This document shows, piece by piece, positions 23,171-23,269 of a stretch of DNA of 23,269 nt. The translations under genes were made by a program, and so were the position numbers. The stretch is from a virus. A model generated the notes under the pieces. That model made no database searches, had not been told where the DNA came from, and worked only from the letters and a program-made list of their open reading frames with translations. Location of the stretch: positions 1 through 23,269 of the IMG/VR virus record IMGVR_UViG_3300020153_000010; one strand, 5' to 3'. The stretch's first letter is position 1. Each line of letters starts with the position of its first letter.

Positions 23171-23269
23171 ACTGAAGAACTGAAGACACCGGCCAATGAT
23201 GTCTTCAGTACTGGCCAGGTACACCAAGTGAAGAACTGAAGAACTGAAGAACTGAAGATACCGGCCAAT
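23171..23269 (+). repeat. Iteron-like repeat cluster at window edge
   Basis: An 8-bp unit TGAAGAAC recurs: copies at 23173-23180, 23229-23236, 23237-23244 and 23245-23252, with variants ending the runs (23181-23188, 23253-23260). A larger 27-bp repeat, 23171-23197 and 23243-23269, has 26 of 27 bases identical and ends in CCGGCCAAT; the second copy reaches the last base, so the array may continue. In addition, 23179-23188 and 23200-23209 form a perfect 10-bp inverted repeat around an 11-nt loop. It lies upstream of the Toprim gene, so an origin or an operator is plausible. Confidence 0.85.

Noticed and set aside
23171-23269. The end-of-window repeats as a CRISPR array
   Set aside because: Units are 8 bp and directly adjacent, without regular unique spacers of CRISPR length.

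Overview
The window is most of the late (virion assembly) region of a lambda-like, long-tailed (siphovirus-type) phage or prophage. No integrase, repressor, tRNA or host housekeeping gene is visible, so a free phage and an integrated prophage cannot be told apart. The phage DNA is moderately AT-rich by eye, and the partial gene at the left edge (before about 350) looks more GC-rich. The host is bacterial (Shine-Dalgarno sites, ATG/GTG starts, operon-style overlaps) but cannot be named from the sequence. A Chloroflexota host is only my impression.

Layout, plus strand. 1-281: C-terminal end of a DUF5131 (Gp37/Gp68-like) protein. 283-356: hairpin and possible promoter. 369-2544: membrane-anchored coiled-coil protein, small terminase candidate, large terminase. 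2554-5964: portal, a MuF head protein fused to a zinc-metallopeptidase-like domain, and a small protein. 5964-6839: an SH3-like plus glucosaminidase-like cell-wall hydrolase in an unusual place, inside the head module. 6855-9199: a clear extended -10 promoter, then scaffold, decoration protein and gpE-type major capsid protein. 9223-10623: four head-tail connector and tail-completion proteins. 10636-14397: major tail protein, a strong intergenic hairpin, two overlapping tail-assembly chaperone frames and the tape measure. 14397-19947: distal tail protein, a 1091-residue hub/Asp-box propeller protein and three small tail-appendage proteins.

Minus strand, 19951-23101, converges on the tail genes with a 3-bp gap. 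In transcription order it holds a DnaG-like Toprim protein, a four-helix membrane protein, a single-pass membrane protein, a conserved virion-type protein and a LamG-like lectin-fold protein. Upstream of this operon, 23171-23269 holds a repeat cluster built on an 8-bp unit, with a longer 27-bp repeat and an inverted repeat. It is a candidate origin or control region and runs off the window.

The genes form a packaging motor (terminase, portal), a shell (scaffold, decoration, gpE-type capsid), a neck, and a flexible tail about 125 nm long if the tape-measure rule holds, with an elaborate carbohydrate-binding or adhesion tip. The best leads are the MuF-peptidase fusion, the hydrolase in the head module, the Asp-box propeller fused to the tail hub, the chaperone frame overlap, the end-of-window repeats and several short tandem duplications at gene junctions.
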